DNA from: Xanthomonas arboricola pv. guizotiae
Lineage (GTDB): Bacteria; Pseudomonadota; Gammaproteobacteria; Xanthomonadales; Xanthomonadaceae
Assembly (NCBI RefSeq): GCF_002940205.1
Contig: NZ_MDSK01000002.1
Span: 124,001-188,000 of the forward strand
DNA: 64,000 nucleotides
Direction: 5' to 3'
The notes under the pieces are model-generated. The model saw nothing but the letters and a program-made list of their open reading frames with translations, ran no database searches and had not been told where the DNA came from. This document shows positions 18,278-29,138 of this stretch, one piece after another (the stretch's first letter is position 1; each line of letters starts with the position of its first letter). The translations under genes were made by a program, and so were the position numbers.

Positions 18278-19717
18278 TCAGGCGATGCGGACGCGTTCGT
18301 GGGAGGCGGAAATGTTCATGGCCTCACGATACTTCGCAACGGTGCGCCGCGCCACTGGTACGCCGGATGTTTTCAGCAGATCGGCCAGTTTGGCGTCGGA
18401 CAAGGGTTTGCGCGGGTTTTCCGCCTCGATCAGGCGCCGGATCATGGCCTGGATGGCGGTGCTGGAGGCCTCCCCGCCGCTGTCGGTGTCGATGCCGGAG
18501 GCGAAGAACGAACGCAGCGCGATGGTGCCGCGCGGGGTGCGCACGTATTTGCGGGCGATCGCGCGGGAAATGGTGGATTCGTGCAGGCCGAGCTCGCCGG
18601 CGATCTCGCGCAGGGTCAGCGGACGCAAGGCCTGCGCGCCGAATTCCAGGAACCCGGCCTGGTGCTGCAGCAGGCAGCGCACCACCCGCAGCAGGGTCTC
18701 GCCGCGCGCCTCCAGGCTCTTGAGCAGCCAGCGCGCCTCCTGCAGCTGACCGCGCAGGTAGCCGGCGTCGGACTCGCCGCAACTGCGGATCAGGTTCTCG
18801 TAGCCGCGGTGGATGGTGACCTTGGGCTGCGCGCGGCCGGCGAGCGAGGCCCGCCACACGCCGCGCTGGCGCCAGATCACGCAGTCCGGCACGACGTAGG
18901 TGTCCTGCGACAGGTCGCCGATCTGCTTGCCCGGGCGCGGGTCCAGCGAGCGCACCAGCTGGACCGCCTGCTCGACATCGGCGGTGGAGCGCTTGAGTTC
19001 GTGCGCCAGGCCGGCCACGCCGCTGCGCGGCAGGCGCTCCAGCGGGCCGGCGACGATCTGCAGCGCCAGCGCGCGCCCCGGAGTGGCCGGGTCGAGCACC
19101 GCCAACTGCAGTGCCAGGCATTCGCCCAGAGTGCGCGCACCCACGCCGACCGGGTCGAAGCGCTGGATCTGGTGCAGCACGGTCAGCACTTCGGCCTCGT
19201 CCACCGCCGCACCGAGCGCCAGCGTTTCCAGAATCGCCGACAGCGGCTCGCGCAGGTAGCCGTCCTCATCCAGCGCATCGATCAGCAGCGCGCCGATCTG
19301 GCGGTCGCGCGGCGACAGCGGCGACAGGTGCAGCTGCCACAGCAGGTGGTCGGCCAGGGTTTCGGATTCGGCTACGCGCTCGGCGGCATCGCCGGATTCG
19401 TCGTCGTCGAAGCTGCCGCCGCTGCCCGACCCGGTCCACTGCAGTTCGTCCTGCGACCAGTCGTCGTCGCGCTCGGCCGGCGCCGGCTCTTCGCGCGGGG
19501 TGTCGTCGGTGGAGGCGGCCGACGACGCGTCCACCGGCAGCTCGTTGGCCGCATGCGCGGCCTCGTCGGCCCATTCCAGAAGCGGATTGGTCTCCACCGC
19601 TTCGGCGATTTCCAGTTCCAGCTCGGTGGTGGACATCTGCAATAGCTTGATCGCCTGACGCAATTGCGGCGTCATGACCAACTGTTGTCCTAGCGATGTC
19701 TGAAGCCGGGCTTTCAT
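18278..19717 (-). CDS. rpoN: RNA polymerase sigma-54 factor
   Basis: A 479-residue sigma-54. Region I is the glutamine/leucine-rich start MKARLQTSLGQQLVMTPQLRQAIKLLQMS. An acidic region II spans about 50-110, and the core-binding and DNA-binding parts end in the RpoN box ARRTVAKYRE at 456-465. The start has GGGGA upstream. In relatives lptB lies directly upstream on the same strand. Here about 1 kb of opposite-strand, AT-richer sequence separates them, so rpoN must rely on a promoter in or next to that cassette. Confidence 0.96.
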   Translation of the reverse strand: MKARLQTSLGQQLVMTPQLRQAIKLLQMSTTELELEIAEAVETNPLLEWADEAAHAANELPVDASSAASTDDTPREEPAPAERDDDWSQDELQWTGSGSGGSFDDDESGDAAERVAESETLADHLLWQLHLSPLSPRDRQIGALLIDALDEDGYLREPLSAILETLALGAAVDEAEVLTVLHQIQRFDPVGVGARTLGECLALQLAVLDPATPGRALALQIVAGPLERLPRSGVAGLAHELKRSTADVEQAVQLVRSLDPRPGKQIGDLSQDTYVVPDCVIWRQRGVWRASLAGRAQPKVTIHRGYENLIRSCGESDAGYLRGQLQEARWLLKSLEARGETLLRVVRCLLQHQAGFLEFGAQALRPLTLREIAGELGLHESTISRAIARKYVRTPRGTIALRSFFASGIDTDSGGEASSTAIQAMIRRLIEAENPRKPLSDAKLADLLKTSGVPVARRTVAKYREAMNISASHERVRIA

Positions 19718-19732
19718 CTTTTCCCCATGTTC

Positions 19733-19748
19733 TGTTGCATGTCCAACA
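19733..19748. promoter_or_regulatory. Small dyad upstream of rpoN
   Basis: TGTTGCATGTCCAACA is an inverted repeat (TGTTG...CAACA) centred about 24 bases upstream of the rpoN start. It lies at the edge of the AT-richer cassette. It could be an operator or a remnant of insertion; the function is unknown. Confidence 0.3.
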
Positions 19749-19805
19749 GATCTTATGCGATTGTGAAGGCGCCGATCGTCGGCTATTCAATCTAAGGATG
19801 GTTTT

Positions 19806-20018
19806 ATGTATAGCTTGGGCTCATGGGTCAAAGTCGTAGCTTCAGTCGGTATGCTTTCTTTTGCTCTAGTTATTCCGGATGCGAAAGCGTCTGATGAAGT
19901 TGAAATTAATGGTAACACTTATAGTTGTACAAATCGTTGCGTAGTTACTGTTACCGCTGGTGGCTATAGTGTCAGAGATTGTTGTGGGGGGCGCCTTTTT
20001 GTGACGCTAGCGAGATAA
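19806..20018 (+). CDS. Small exported Cys-containing protein of unknown function
   Basis: A 70-residue protein with a plausible signal peptide (MYSLGSWVKVVASVGMLSFALVIPDAKAS). The short mature part, with about four cysteines (NTYSCTNRCVVTVTAGGYSVRDCCGG), suggests disulfide bonds. AAGGATG precedes the start at a short distance. Base composition and codon use are clearly more AT-rich than in the flanking rpoN and lptB genes, which suggests transfer. I do not recognise a family. It is probably co-transcribed with the next gene 45 bases downstream. Confidence 0.6.
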   Translation: MYSLGSWVKVVASVGMLSFALVIPDAKASDEVEINGNTYSCTNRCVVTVTAGGYSVRDCCGGRLFVTLAR

Positions 20019-20063
20019 TCTGGATCGCATTAGTTGGATGGTCTATTTTATTGAGGGCTGGTC

Positions 20064-20714
20064 ATGAAGACTGTACTTTACTTTTGTGCAATTATTTCTG
20101 TGATTTTCGCAGGACTTCATTTATTTTTTTTTCGTGAAGGTCTTGAGCGAAGTAACGAGATTTTTGTGGCCAGTCCTCTTAAAGAAGAGCATAAGGTAGG
20201 CGAGTCTAATGCTGGGATTTCTGTCCTGCCATCTCCTGCTGGTTTGATTGATAAGGGGTCTTCAATCGTCCCCAATTCTAAAATCACTTCGCCTGTAGAT
20301 GTCAAAGTGGTGCTTGCTGGTGCCTTGTCTAGAGACGGTCAGCTAAATTTGCTGAAAGCTGGCTACTTGTTGGATGATTTGAAATTTCAGCCTGCTTTGA
20401 ATGCTGTTTCTAATAGTGCCAACGGAAGTTATAATGCTATTAGGGTAAGGAGTGAGATTTATGCTGCTATTAATGATTTTTCTGGGCGGCATGGTGGCTC
20501 AAGGCTTGTGCAGCTTGAGTGTAATGAAGCTCTTTGTATGGGGGAGTTCAATTCCCGTAACAAGGGTGATTATAAGGCCATGGTGCACGAGGTTTTTGAG
20601 GTGGATGGTGCATTTAGTTCTTTTGTGGATAAGTCAATTAAAATTGAGGGGGGGGAGTCCTATCGTTTCTTAGTTACTATAGGGGGGGGCGGGAAAGGCG
20701 TGGCAGGGCGCTAA
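20064..20714 (+). CDS. Exported or membrane-anchored protein of unknown function, AT-rich
   Basis: A 216-residue protein with one N-terminal hydrophobic helix (MKTVLYFCAIISVIFAGLHLFFF) that may be a signal or an anchor. A linker follows, then a globular part of about 100 residues with two cysteines (QLECNEALCMGEF). GAGGGCTGGTC before the ATG is a plausible ribosome site. Codon use is AT-rich, unlike the neighbours. Two runs of eight G (20648-20655 and 20682-20689) lie near the 3' end, so slippage would change the C-terminus. Function unknown; it is likely partnered with the small gene upstream. Confidence 0.65.
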   Translation: MKTVLYFCAIISVIFAGLHLFFFREGLERSNEIFVASPLKEEHKVGESNAGISVLPSPAGLIDKGSSIVPNSKITSPVDVKVVLAGALSRDGQLNLLKAGYLLDDLKFQPALNAVSNSANGSYNAIRVRSEIYAAINDFSGRHGGSRLVQLECNEALCMGEFNSRNKGDYKAMVHEVFEVDGAFSSFVDKSIKIEGGESYRFLVTIGGGGKGVAGR

Positions 20715-20736
20715 GATCCTATTTACAGTAGGGTTG

Positions 20737-21455
<719 letters not shown>

Positions 21456-21456
<1 letters not shown>

Positions 21457-22019
21457 TACTTCTTCCCCTGCGGCTTGGCAACGGCGGGCTTGGCGGCAGG
21501 TGCCGGAGCAGGCGTCGCCGCCGCAGGCGCCGCGGTCTTCGGCTGGATGATCGTACGCACGCGGCTGCCGTCGCCGCCGCTCTGCATGTTGCCGGTCTTG
21601 GTGTTGTAGACCATGCGCTGGCCGGCGTTGGAACCCTTGGGCGACTTAATGCTGTAGTTGCCAGTGAGCACGATGATCTCTTCGCCAACCTTGTACTCAA
21701 TATTGTCCGCTTGCCCGTTCATCAATGAACCATCATCCATTTCTTGCTTGAGCGTGGCTTGCTTGCCGCCCAATATCACACGGTCAATCTCGCCATTTTT
21801 ACGATGAAGATCGGCAGTTTCTGCATGAATCTCAAGTGTTCCTTGCACGATCACGACGTTTCCCGAGTAGCGGATTACGCCGTTGTCGTCGAGCATGTTG
21901 CCGTCCTGCCTAGTCGAATCGATCGTCATCGGCTGGTTACGATCGCTGGTCTTGGCCAATGCAGCCATGGGCAGCAACAGCGCGAGCAACATCAAGTTAG
22001 CGGGCAGCATTCGGTTCAT
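21456..22019 (-). CDS. lptA: LPS transport periplasmic protein LptA
   Basis: A 187-residue periplasmic bridge protein that carries LPS from LptC to LptDE. It has a signal peptide ([22 protein letters not shown]) and an OstA-like beta-jellyroll core ([25 protein letters not shown]...). A low-complexity Ala/Pro/Lys-rich tail follows ([26 protein letters not shown] in part). It overlaps lptC by 23 bases. Confidence 0.92.
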
Positions 22020-22572
22020 AGCGGGTCTTGACCTGGGAAAGGAGCTTGTACTGGCGTGATTTGAGATCGGCCTCGAAGCCGACCCCGCTCTGCATGATAC
22101 CCGGCCGGCTCATGCTCACCGGGGCCGCGGTCTTGGCGAGGTTCTGCTGCGGGAACACGTCCAGGCTCTGGGTGCGGAACGTGGTCGGCGGGGTCGCGCC
22201 GCCGGTGGGGCTGTCGCCCTCGACATCGCCGCGCAGGCGCAGCTCGTCGCCCGTGGGGCTGATCCAGCCGGTCTTGGAGCGCAGCGTCCACGGTTGATTG
22301 GTGTTGTCGGGCAGCAGGAACACCGGGGTGGTGACTTCGGAAGTGCGATCGGCGCGGTTGCGATGCATCTCCGGCGCGCGCAGCGTCATCGATTCCTTGC
22401 CGGTTTCCTTGTCCAGCGCAATCAGTTCGAAGTCGCGCAGCACGTAGTCGGCGCGCGCATCGTCTGTCGCCGCGGCGACCGGCCGCGCGCGCTGCTGCCA
22501 CGCCGACCAGCCGGAAATCACCGCGGCGGCGAACAGCGCCACGCCCAGGGTGGTGCGCCAGTTCCAGCTCAT
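21997..22572 (-). CDS. lptC: LPS export protein LptC
   Basis: A 191-residue bitopic inner-membrane protein. The ATG at 22572 opens MSWNWRTTLGVALFAAAVISGW, a single membrane helix, followed by the periplasmic LptC jellyroll (TDDARADYVLRDFELIALDKETGKE...). It receives LPS from the LptB2FG complex and passes it to LptA. Its start overlaps the kdsC stop by four bases. Confidence 0.92.
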   Translation of the reverse strand: MSWNWRTTLGVALFAAAVISGWSAWQQRARPVAAATDDARADYVLRDFELIALDKETGKESMTLRAPEMHRNRADRTSEVTTPVFLLPDNTNQPWTLRSKTGWISPTGDELRLRGDVEGDSPTGGATPPTTFRTQSLDVFPQQNLAKTAAPVSMSRPGIMQSGVGFEADLKSRQYKLLSQVKTRYEPNAAR

Positions 22573-23117
22573 GCGGAGAACCTTTCGATGATGCCCTCGA
22601 CCTGACCCTGCGCGGCCAGCACCACATCGCAGACCTCGCGCGCGGCGCCTTCGCCGCCACGTGCCCGGGTATGCCACTGCACGCGCTCGGCGATCCACGG
22701 GTGCGCGTTGGCCGGTGCCACCGGCAGGCCGACCGCCAGCAGGGCCGGCAGGTCCGGCAGGTCGTCGCCCATGAACAACACCTGGTCCAGCGACAGGCCG
22801 TGCTCCTGGCACAGGGCCAGCACCGCCAGGCGCTTGTTCTTGACCCCGATCTGCACGTGCAGGCCCAGATCCTGGCCGCGTTTTTCCGCCGACAGGCTGG
22901 CGCGCGCGGTGATCAGCGCGACATGGATGCCGGCATGGTCGAGCTGCTTGAGCCCCTGGCCGTCGAGCACATTGAACGACTTGCTCTCGTTGCCGGCATG
23001 GTCGTAATAAAGACGGCCGTCGGTCAGGGTGCCGTCGACGTCGAAACAGGCCAGGCGGATACGCGCGGCGCGGTCGGTGATGTCGGCGGGCAGGTGTTGC
23101 AGAGGGGAATAGGGCAT
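22569..23117 (-). CDS. kdsC: 3-deoxy-D-manno-octulosonate-8-phosphate phosphatase
   Basis: A HAD-family phosphatase that converts Kdo-8-phosphate to Kdo in LPS core synthesis. The HAD motif is FDVDGTLTDG with catalytic D26 and D28, and the motif FMGDDLPDLPAL lies near the C-terminus. The ATG at 23117 gives 182 residues; a TTG at 23147 would extend it by ten. It lies between kdsD and lptC in the standard order. Confidence 0.93.
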   Translation of the reverse strand: MPYSPLQHLPADITDRAARIRLACFDVDGTLTDGRLYYDHAGNESKSFNVLDGQGLKQLDHAGIHVALITARASLSAEKRGQDLGLHVQIGVKNKRLAVLALCQEHGLSLDQVLFMGDDLPDLPALLAVGLPVAPANAHPWIAERVQWHTRARGGEGAAREVCDVVLAAQGQVEGIIERFSA

Positions 23118-23166
23118 CGGCACGAATCGGTGAGAACGGGGTTCCAACGGTAGAAAACTGAACCTG

Positions 23167-24168
23167 TTAAACCACTTTGGCGCGCAACAGGTCGTGAATG
23201 TTCAATGCGCCCACCGCGCGCTGCTGCGCGTCGACCACGATCAAACCGTTGATCTTGTAATCCTCCATCAGCCGTGCGGCTTCGGCGGCCAGCTGGTCGG
23301 CGCCGATGGTGCGTGGGTTGCGTGTCATCACCTGGGCGATGCCGGCGCTGCGCACGTCGATCTCGCTGTCCAGCGCGCGGCGCAGGTCGCCGTCGGTGAA
23401 CAGGCCGATCAGGCGGCCGTCTGCGTCCACCACGGCGGTCATGCCCAGCCGCTTGCGGCTCATTTCCATCAGTGCCTCGCTCAGGCTGGCGTCCTCGCGC
23501 ACGCGCGGCAGGTCGTCCCCGGCATGCATCACGTCGGTGATGTGCAGCAGCAGGCGGCGGCCCAGGCTGCCGGCCGGATGCGAGCGCGCGAAGTCGTCGG
23601 CGGTGAAGCCGCGTGCATCCAGCAGCGCGACCGCCAGGGCGTCGCCCATCGCCAGCGAGGCGGTGGTGCTGGAGGTCGGCGCCAGATGCAACGGGCAGGC
23701 TTCGGCCGACACGCTCACGTCCAGGTGCACGTCGGCGGCCTGGGCCAGGCTGGAGCTCGCGCGCCCGGTCATGGCGATGATCGGGTTGCCCTGGCGCTTG
23801 AGTACCGGCAGCAACATGCGCACTTCGTCCGATTCGCCGGAGTAGGACAGCGCCAGCACGATGTCGGCCGCGGTGATCATGCCCAGGTCGCCGTGCCCGG
23901 CCTCGCCCGGATGCACGAAGAACGCCGGGGTACCGGTCGAGGCCAGGGTGGCGGCGATCTTGCGCGCGATATGCCCGGACTTGCCCATGCCGGTGGCCAC
24001 CACGCGCCCGCGCGAGGTCAGCACCAGCCGGCAGGCCGCGGCGAAGTCGCTGCCGATCCGCGCGCCCACGCTGGCCAGCGCCTCGCGCTCGATCTCCAGC
24101 ACGCGCTGGCCGCTGGCGACCAGGCTGGCGTCGCTGACGGTGGCGGAGGGCAGGTGCGAGACGGCCAT
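23167..24168 (-). CDS. kdsD: Arabinose-5-phosphate isomerase
   Basis: A 333-residue enzyme that interconverts ribulose-5-phosphate and arabinose-5-phosphate, the first step toward Kdo. It has an N-terminal SIS domain (GMGKSGHIARKIAATLASTGTPAFFVHPGEAGHGD...) and two C-terminal CBS domains (about 205-333). First gene of the kdsD-kdsC-lptC-lptA-lptB unit and divergent from the BolA-family gene. Confidence 0.95.
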   Translation of the reverse strand: MAVSHLPSATVSDASLVASGQRVLEIEREALASVGARIGSDFAAACRLVLTSRGRVVATGMGKSGHIARKIAATLASTGTPAFFVHPGEAGHGDLGMITAADIVLALSYSGESDEVRMLLPVLKRQGNPIIAMTGRASSSLAQAADVHLDVSVSAEACPLHLAPTSSTTASLAMGDALAVALLDARGFTADDFARSHPAGSLGRRLLLHITDVMHAGDDLPRVREDASLSEALMEMSRKRLGMTAVVDADGRLIGLFTDGDLRRALDSEIDVRSAGIAQVMTRNPRTIGADQLAAEAARLMEDYKINGLIVVDAQQRAVGALNIHDLLRAKVV

Positions 24169-24221
24169 GCGGGACTCGGGTGAAGAGTAGAATGTGCGCT
24201 CATTTTATGAGGAAACGCCCT

Positions 24222-26163
<1,942 letters not shown>

Positions 26164-26216
26164 GGGTCGAGCGTTTCTGGGTGCTGCGCAGCGTCCGCCG
26201 CACGCCGATCGGAACC

Positions 26217-26243
26217 AAGAGCCCGGCTCGCAGCCGGGCTCTT
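26217..26243 (+). terminator. Intrinsic terminator after murA and the EF-hand gene
   Basis: AAGAGCCCGGCT and AGCCGGGCTCTT form a perfect 12-bp stem around CGC. They begin 54 bases after the stop codon. The flanking A and T residues make it potentially bidirectional. Confidence 0.8.
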
Positions 26244-26272
26244 CCTCGCTGTCGGAGCAGGTTTCCATGCCC

Positions 26273-26388
26273 CGGTAGGAGCGTGCCCGCGCGCGACGGG
26301 GCGTTACCGATCACGCAACGGGGCCTTACCGATCACGCGACGGGGCCTTACCGAGAAAGCCCCGTCGCGCGCGGGCACGCTCCTACCG
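26273..26388. repeat. Composite palindromic element with internal 22-bp tandem repeats
   Basis: Two perfect 29-base inverted arms (26273-26301 and 26360-26388; core GTAGGAGCGTGCCCGCGCGC) enclose a 58-base centre. Within it, overlapping the inner end of the left arm, is a 22-base unit (ACGGGGC[G/C]TTACCGATCACG plus two bases) repeated at 26296-26317 and 26318-26339. A third, diverged copy lies at 26340-26361. The element lies between a terminator and a convergent DUF3108 gene. It resembles REP-type intergenic palindromes. Confidence 0.85.
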
Positions 26389-26402
26389 AGCGCGCCTGGC
26401 GC

Positions 26403-27086
26403 TTAGCGCAGGCCCTTGATGGTCAGATCCAGCGCGTCCTGGCCTTTTTCCTTCTGCAGCAGGCGCGCCGGTACCGGCAGGTCCTTGACCACCCAGGCGA
26501 TCAGTTCCTTGTCGCCATCCACGCGCGACACCTTGGTCGCCTGTTCCTGCTTGCCGTTGACGGTGATGGTTTCCTTGCCGACCACCTTGTAGCTCATCGG
26601 CTTGATCCGGCCTTCGTCGACCATGCGGTAGTTCAGCGGCTTGCCGGCGGCCAGGTCGCGGGTAATGGCCAGGTTGATCAGCAGCGCATCCATGTCGCCG
26701 GGCTGCAACTTCACCGGGCCACGGCGGTCCGGCTTGATGTCGCCGCCCCAGGTCGCCTGGCTGGTTTTCCAGTCGTAATTGGCGGTGACGTTGCGGCGCT
26801 TGACCATCATCGACGAGGTGTCGTTGCTGCTGACCGGACGCAGTTGGCCGTTGCTCTCTTCGAACACCGTGCTCTGGGTCAGGTTGGCCAGCTGGTTCTG
26901 GATGGTGAGCGTATAGCGCCACTGGTTGGCGCCGGCGGCGGCCAGGGTCATGGTGCCGTTGGCCTGCATGCCCATGTAGTTGGCCGAATAGTCGGCCTGA
27001 AAGGGCTGCATGGCGAATGCGGGCAGGCTGGACATCGCCAGTGCGGCGGCGGCGATCAGCGAACAGGTGCGGGAAACGGTGTGCAT
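26403..27086 (-). CDS. DUF3108 exported protein (paralogue 1)
   Basis: A 227-residue protein with a cleavable signal peptide (MHTVSRTCSLIAAAALAMSSLPAFA), so probably periplasmic. The mature part (FQADYSANYMGMQANGTMTLA...) matches the DUF3108 pattern of alternating beta strands. It includes a stretch like the neighbour's, ending in VPARLLQKEKGQDALDLTIKGLR. The adjacent gene is a paralogue three bases away. Function unknown; the family is often found beside purN/purM. Confidence 0.8.
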   Translation of the reverse strand: MHTVSRTCSLIAAAALAMSSLPAFAMQPFQADYSANYMGMQANGTMTLAAAGANQWRYTLTIQNQLANLTQSTVFEESNGQLRPVSSNDTSSMMVKRRNVTANYDWKTSQATWGGDIKPDRRGPVKLQPGDMDALLINLAITRDLAAGKPLNYRMVDEGRIKPMSYKVVGKETITVNGKQEQATKVSRVDGDKELIAWVVKDLPVPARLLQKEKGQDALDLTIKGLR

Positions 27087-27089
27087 GGG

Positions 27090-27905
27090 TCAGGCTCCTT
27101 GGTATTCGACCAGGCGCAGATCGACCTGATCCTCACCTTTGTCACGTTGCAGGATACGCACCGGCGTGGGAACGCCGTTGGCGATCCAGAGGATGGTTTC
27201 GTTGTCGCCGCCGTTGACGCGGTACACGCGCAACGCGTCGTAGCTGAGGTCGCCGACCTGTACCACCTCGGTGGCATCGGCGACCTTGTAGTCGTACTTG
27301 CGCACCCGGCCGACATCGACGTAGCGGTAGCTCAGGCTGCGTCCGGGTTGCGCGTCGCGCATCAGCGACAGGTTCAGCGACAGCGCGCTCTGGTCGCCGC
27401 GCTGCAAGGGAATCGCCTGCTGGCGCTCCTTCTTCAGGTCGCCGTCCCACTGGGCGCTGGCGGTCTGCCAGTTGTAGACGCCGGTGACCTTCTTGCCGAA
27501 GAACATCGCCTTGCGTACCGTGCTCTGGCTCAACGGCACATAGGTGTCGCCATCGACGCGGAACACCGTGCTCTGTTCCAGATTGAGTCCGAGGATGCTG
27601 GCAAAGCCCTTGCGGCCGCGCACCGACATGTCGATACGCCACTGGCTGCCTTCGCCGTTGCTGACCTGCATGGTGGCATCGCCGGCTTCCTTGCCACGGT
27701 AGAACGCCTGGTAGGTGGCCACGAAGGGTTGCAGTGGCGGCGGCGTCCAGGTGCTGGCCGGCAGGGCCGCTGCCGATGCCGGCGCCGACACCGGAGCGCC
27801 GGTGGCTGGCGCAGGTACGGCAGGGGCCTGTTGCGCGCGGCCGGCAGCGGCCGGGGCGAGCAGGGCAGTGGTCAACAGCGCGGTGGCGATCGGGAGGCGT
27901 TTCAT
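27090..27905 (-). CDS. DUF3108 exported protein (paralogue 2)
   Basis: A 271-residue protein with a signal peptide (MKRLPIATALLTTALLAPAAAG) and a low-complexity Ala/Pro-rich stretch (about 25-55). The DUF3108 core follows (FVATYQAFYRGKEAGDATMQV..., ending PVRILQRDKGEDQVDLRLVEYQ). It shares order and motifs with the gene three bases downstream, which indicates a tandem duplication. Probably periplasmic; function unknown. Confidence 0.8.
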   Translation of the reverse strand: MKRLPIATALLTTALLAPAAAGRAQQAPAVPAPATGAPVSAPASAAALPASTWTPPPLQPFVATYQAFYRGKEAGDATMQVSNGEGSQWRIDMSVRGRKGFASILGLNLEQSTVFRVDGDTYVPLSQSTVRKAMFFGKKVTGVYNWQTASAQWDGDLKKERQQAIPLQRGDQSALSLNLSLMRDAQPGRSLSYRYVDVGRVRKYDYKVADATEVVQVGDLSYDALRVYRVNGGDNETILWIANGVPTPVRILQRDKGEDQVDLRLVEYQGA

Positions 27906-27970
27906 GCGCTGGGAGGGGGCACGGGGGCCGCCAGGATGTCCGAGACAGGATGAGGAGGGCGTATCCGCAT

Positions 27971-28624
27971 TCAGGCCAACGCGGTGTCAGCGGACTCTAG
28001 TCGCAGTGGCGTAAACAGGCACTGACCGTCGAGATGGACGCCATCGCCACGCACCTCCACGCGCCCGCTGGCGAGCAGGTCCAGCGTGGCCAGCAGCAGC
28101 GGGTGTTCGCGCGCCAGCACGCGCGCGGCCAGCTGCTCGGCGCTGTCGTCGGGCAGCACCGGCACGCGCGCCTGCGCGATCACCGTGCCGGCGTCCAGTT
28201 CCGGCACCACCAGGTGCACGCTGGCGCCATGTTCGGCATCGCCGGCCTCCAGCGCGCGGGCATGGGTGTGCAGGCCGCGGTATCTGGGCAGCAGCGAGGG
28301 GTGGATGTTGAGCATGCGCCCGGCAAAGCGGCGCACCAGCGGCTCGCCGAGGATGCGCATGTAGCCGGCGCAGATCACCCAGTCCGGCTGCGCGGCGGCG
28401 ATCGCATCGCCCAGCGCAGCGTCGAAGGCGGCGCGGTCGGCGAAGTCGCGCGGGCTGGCGCTCCAGCGCAATGCCTCATCGACCTTGTGCAGCGCCGGCG
28501 CCTGCGGGCGATCGGAAAACACGCCGACGACCTCGGCCGGCAGCCGGCCGCTGGCGATGGCATCGAGGATGGCCTGCAGGTTGCTGCCACGGCCGGAGGC
28601 CAGGACGGCCAGACGCAGGCTCAT
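27971..28624 (-). CDS. purN: Phosphoribosylglycinamide formyltransferase
   Basis: A 217-residue enzyme of the third step of purine synthesis, using 10-formyltetrahydrofolate. It opens with LRLAVLASGRGSNLQAILDA, the phosphate-binding loop. The catalytic block MLNIHPSLLPRYRGLHTHARALEAGDAEHGASVHLV and the later ELDAGTVIAQ are present. It lies just downstream of purM with one small membrane gene between. Confidence 0.95.
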   Translation of the reverse strand: MSLRLAVLASGRGSNLQAILDAIASGRLPAEVVGVFSDRPQAPALHKVDEALRWSASPRDFADRAAFDAALGDAIAAAQPDWVICAGYMRILGEPLVRRFAGRMLNIHPSLLPRYRGLHTHARALEAGDAEHGASVHLVVPELDAGTVIAQARVPVLPDDSAEQLAARVLAREHPLLLATLDLLASGRVEVRGDGVHLDGQCLFTPLRLESADTALA

Positions 28625-28660
28625 GGGGGCGGATTCGCTGAAGTCATGCGGCAGTGCGCG

Positions 28661-29116
28661 TCAGGCGGCGGTGGCGGTCGGAGCGAACAAGGCCTTGACC
28701 TGCGGGCGCAGCAGCACCACCAGCGTAAACACGCCGACGACGGTGCCGAACGGCATGAAGGAGCAGGAAATGCCGGCCACGATCAGGCACAGCAGATGCC
28801 GTCTGCGCTGGGCGATGCAGCGGCCAGCGTAGGCCATGCACGCCGCCAGCGTCAGGCCGCAGACAATGAATACAGCCGCGAACGCCACGAAGAACCAGCC
28901 GAACAGCCGCTCGTCCATCTGCGGCGCCCCGGAACCGGTTTGGGCCGGCATGTGGCCACTGACCATGGCGATGCCCAGGAACAGATGCAGCAGCGGGAAC
29001 AGGGAGAACAGCCCGGTGATGCCGGCCAGCACATAGTGAAAGATCGACAGCAGCTTGAGTTGCTGCAGGTCTTCGGCGCTGGCCGAGGGGGTGGTGGCGA
29101 GTGGGGAAGCGTCCAT
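28661..29116 (-). CDS. Small integral membrane protein of unknown function
   Basis: About 151 residues with three or four hydrophobic segments (LLSIFHYVLAGITGLFSLFP, FGWFFVAFAAVFIVCGLTLAACMAYA, LLCLIVAGISCSFMPFGTVVGVFTLVVLL). The ATG at 29116 was chosen because GGAGA lies upstream and the in-frame extension overlaps purM. It sits between purM and purN but has no evident purine role. Confidence 0.75.
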   Translation of the reverse strand: MDASPLATTPSASAEDLQQLKLLSIFHYVLAGITGLFSLFPLLHLFLGIAMVSGHMPAQTGSGAPQMDERLFGWFFVAFAAVFIVCGLTLAACMAYAGRCIAQRRRHLLCLIVAGISCSFMPFGTVVGVFTLVVLLRPQVKALFAPTATAA

Positions 29117-29138
29117 GCAGGTCTCCGAGATTGCCCGA

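Noticed and set aside
17903..19645. 580-codon plus-strand open frame opposite hpf and rpoN
   Set aside because: Antisense frame without domains; both minus-strand genes are well supported.
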